Shown one piece after another: positions 5,628 to 7,553 of a stretch of 7,553 bases of DNA. Made by a program: the position numbers and the translations under genes. The notes beneath the pieces are model-generated. The model worked only from the letters and a program-made list of their open reading frames with translations. It had not been told where the DNA came from and searched no databases. The first letter of the stretch is position 1. Every line of letters starts with the position of its first letter. The DNA comes from Bacteroidota bacterium (GTDB lineage: Bacteria > Bacteroidota > Bacteroidia > Chitinophagales > Chitinophagaceae): contig JAFAGI010000006.1 of the NCBI GenBank assembly GCA_023422835.1, positions 1 through 7,553 on the forward strand, read 5' to 3'.

Positions 5628-6215
5628 GTGAAGATGCGACAGATGTTCAGCTCCCTGGCCTGCGGCGCGGTGCTGGTGGCCGGCCTGGCCGGTTGCAGCG
5701 ACGACTCGAAGGAGCCTTCGAAGGGAGCCAACGAGGCCGCGCAGACCTCGGCCGCCACGAACCCGGCGGCGTTGCTCCAGCAGGGTATTGAGCAAGGGCG
5801 GGCGGGCCAGGGCGACCAGGCGAAGGAGACCTTCCAGAAGGTGCTCTCGCTCCAGGCCGACAACAAGTTCGCCTGGTTCAACCTCGGTTACCTGGCCCAG
5901 TCTCGTGGCGCGACGGACGAGGCCCTCGCCGACTACGACAAGGCGCTGGAGATCGACGGAACCTACCGGCCCGCCCTGTACAACAAGGCCCTGCTGTTGG
6001 AGGGGCAGAAGCCGGACGAGGCGATCGCGCTGTACCGGAAGATCGTCGAGGCCGACCAGGGCGCTTCCACCTCGTACCTGCGGCTCGGCCTGATGCTCGA
6101 CAAGCGCAACGATCAGAACGGCGCCCGGCAGGCGTTCACGGCGGCGCTCGCCGCCGACGCGAAGCTGGCCCCGTCGGTGCCCGAGAAGTACCGGCCGCAG
6201 AAGCCCGCGAGGTGA
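5628..6215 (+). CDS. TPR-repeat lipoprotein
   Basis: From GTG 5628 the product has 195 residues. Residues 1-22 form a lipoprotein signal (MKMRQMFSSLACGAVLVAGL), and the lipobox LAGC places the lipid-bearing Cys at 23. An acidic, Ala/Ser-rich linker runs to about 45. Four tetratricopeptide units follow at about 46-79, 80-113, 114-146 and 147-180, for example AWFNLGYLAQSRGATDEALA and ALYNKALLLEGQKPDEAIAL. TPR units build a helical groove that binds other proteins, so this is likely a scaffold or chaperone tethered to the outer face of the membrane. In-frame starts at GTG 5583 (overlapping the collagen stop as GTGA) and ATG 5598 would add 15 or 10 residues to a basic n-region. The operon position between the collagen-like protein and the glycosyltransferase suggests a part in collagen export, assembly or modification (inference). 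Confidence 0.85.
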   Translation: MKMRQMFSSLACGAVLVAGLAGCSDDSKEPSKGANEAAQTSAATNPAALLQQGIEQGRAGQGDQAKETFQKVLSLQADNKFAWFNLGYLAQSRGATDEALADYDKALEIDGTYRPALYNKALLLEGQKPDEAIALYRKIVEADQGASTSYLRLGLMLDKRNDQNGARQAFTAALAADAKLAPSVPEKYRPQKPAR

Positions 6216-6221
6216 TCGTCC

Positions 6222-7484
6222 GTGAAGACGCCGCACATCACGGTATTCACAGGTAGTCACCGGACCCGCTTCCTCGACGAGTGCCTGCGGTCGCTGCTGG
6301 CGCAGACGTACTCGGACTGGGAGTGGGTGGTCATCCTCAACCAGGGCAACCGGTGGCGTCCCGAAGTGGCCGACCCACGGATCCGCCTCCTGGTGCACGA
6401 CGGCCTCGCCGGGGTGGGCGCGGTGAAACGGCAGGCGTGCGCCGAGGCGTACGGGGACATCCTCGTCGAGCTCGACGACGACGACCTGCTCAGCAGCGAC
6501 TGCCTGGCGCAGGTCGCGGCGGCCTTCGATGCGTACCCGGGGGTGGGTTTCGTCTACAGCGACACCGCGCAGATCGGTGAGGACGGCGGCCGGGACGAGT
6601 CGCGGTTCGCCGCCACGCACGGCTGGCGCTACCGCGACGAGCGGGTCGACGGCCGCGAGGTGCTGGCCTGCCACGCCCTGGAGCCGACTCCGCACAACGT
6701 CAGCTACATCTGGTACGCCCCGAACCACGTCCGCGCGTTCCGCCGCGACCTGTACGAGAAGGTGGGCGGGTACGACGAGACGCTCGACGTGGCCGACGAC
6801 CTGGATCTGATGTGCCGGCTGTATCAGGCGGCCGAGTTCCACCGCATTCCGAACTGCCTCTACCTGCAGCGGATGCACGCCCGCAACACCCAGCGCGATC
6901 CCGCCCTCAACGCGCGCATCCAGCAGCGGTCGGTCGAGATCTACGACCGGAACGTCCAGCTCAACGCGCTGGCGTGGGCGAAGCGGCGGGATCTGCTTGC
7001 AGTGGACATGGGGGCGGCGCACAACAAGCCGGAGGGTTTCCTCGGGCTGGACCGCCGGGCGGGCGACGGCGTGGACATCGTCTGCGACGTCACGAACGGG
7101 ATCGACCTGCCGGACAACAGCGTCGGCGTGATCCGCGCCGTCGACTTCCTGGAGCACGTCCCGGACAAGATCGCGATCTTCAACGAGCTGTACCGGGTGC
7201 TCGCGCCGAACGGGATGCTGTTGTCGCTGACGCCGAGCACCGACGGGCGGGGCGCGTACCAGGACCCGACGCACGTCGCGTTCTACAACGAGAACTCGTT
7301 CTGGTACTTCACCAACGAGCAGTACGCGCGCTTCGTGCCGGAGATCCGGTGCCGGTTCCAGGTGTCCCGCCTGGGCACCTATTTCCCGTCCGACTTCCAC
7401 CGGGCGAACAACATCCCGTACGTCGTGGCGAACCTGATCGCGGTGAAGGACGACACCCGCAACGGAGGGCTGCTGACGATCTGA
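6222..7484 (+). CDS. Family 2 glycosyltransferase fused to a methyltransferase-like domain
   Basis: The 420-residue protein has two domains. Residues 5 to about 220 are a GT-A fold of glycosyltransferase family 2: ITVFTGSHRTRFLDECLRSL at the start, then LVELDDDDLL with the metal- and nucleotide-sugar-binding Asp cluster at 85-88, and GGYDETLDVADDLDLMCRL (182-200) in the place of the usual acceptor-side ED motif. Residues about 255-345 resemble a class I SAM methyltransferase: VDMGAAHNKPEGFLGLD for motif I, then DLPDNSVGVIRAVDFLEHVP and LYRVLAPNGMLLSLTPS. Motif I lacks the common GCG and reads GAA, so SAM binding needs proof. A C-terminal part (345-420) follows. There is no membrane helix, so it acts in the cytoplasm. 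GTG 6222 is preceded by GAGGTGA, which overlaps the TPR stop, so it belongs to the same operon. Acceptor and sugar are unknown; the collagen-like protein or a cell-wall glycan are candidates. Confidence 0.87.
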   Translation: MKTPHITVFTGSHRTRFLDECLRSLLAQTYSDWEWVVILNQGNRWRPEVADPRIRLLVHDGLAGVGAVKRQACAEAYGDILVELDDDDLLSSDCLAQVAAAFDAYPGVGFVYSDTAQIGEDGGRDESRFAATHGWRYRDERVDGREVLACHALEPTPHNVSYIWYAPNHVRAFRRDLYEKVGGYDETLDVADDLDLMCRLYQAAEFHRIPNCLYLQRMHARNTQRDPALNARIQQRSVEIYDRNVQLNALAWAKRRDLLAVDMGAAHNKPEGFLGLDRRAGDGVDIVCDVTNGIDLPDNSVGVIRAVDFLEHVPDKIAIFNELYRVLAPNGMLLSLTPSTDGRGAYQDPTHVAFYNENSFWYFTNEQYARFVPEIRCRFQVSRLGTYFPSDFHRANNIPYVVANLIAVKDDTRNGGLLTI

Positions 7485-7526
7485 ACCGGATTGACACGCG
7501 GGGTGGTCCGCGGGGGAGAGTCGGGC

Positions 7527-7553
7527 ATGCGCTTTCCGCTGTCCACACCGCCC
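7527..7553 (+). CDS. Start of a further gene, cut by the window edge
   Basis: ATG at 7527 opens a frame of nine visible codons (MRFPLSTPP) after a purine-rich GGGGGAGAG at 7512-7520, a fair ribosome binding site about six bases away. It lies 42 bases after the glycosyltransferase stop on the same strand, so it could extend the operon. Too little is visible to name it. Confidence 0.45.

Noticed and set aside
5556..7400. Reverse-strand open frame of 614 codons over the TPR and glycosyltransferase genes
   Set aside because: The forward genes have clear family motifs and ribosome binding sites. The reverse frame has the Val/Arg/Glu/Leu bias typical of an antisense shadow in GC-rich DNA.
7491..7496. 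TTGACA as a -35 promoter box before the last gene
   Set aside because: The hexamer is perfect, but the next 16-19 bases lead only to GC-rich sequence with no TANNNT -10 box. It is not supported as a promoter.

Overview
The DNA is very GC-rich, with GTG starts and strong G/C preference at third codon positions. It carries a SigE-type sigma factor gene, GC-rich hairpins without a U-tract, and many secreted or lipoprotein genes. This points to a soil-type actinomycete, probably Micromonosporaceae or a relative; that placement is inferred from style and family content, not from a marker gene.

Left part (1-1873). The window opens inside the 3' end of a gene whose product ends in a SnoaL-like domain, typical of the C-terminus of a large ECF sigma factor. 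It converges on a reverse-strand lipoprotein gene (398-1009). After a 273-base spacer holding two very small ORFs comes a small exported protein (1283-1678). Just past its stop, on the reverse strand, lies a short decayed piece of an aminoglycoside N(3)-acetyltransferase (about 1676-1798).

Middle part (1874-3333). A SigE-family ECF sigma gene overlaps by ATGA a short single-pass membrane protein gene in the position of an anti-sigma factor. Two GC hairpins (2755-2817) close this unit and face a reverse-strand gene of unknown function (2899-3333).

Right part (3334-7553). A comparatively AT-rich leader precedes a tight same-strand trio: a secreted 685-residue collagen-like protein with 165 uninterrupted Gly-X-Y triplets, a TPR lipoprotein, and a two-domain enzyme with a family 2 glycosyltransferase followed by a methyltransferase-like domain. 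A further gene begins at 7527 and runs out of the window. The trio is the notable content. A long, lysine-free, Thr-bearing collagen rod made beside a glycosyltransferase-methyltransferase suggests a glycosylated, possibly methyl-capped, extracellular collagen with a membrane-tethered TPR helper. The gene order and domains are seen directly; the shared function is inferred.
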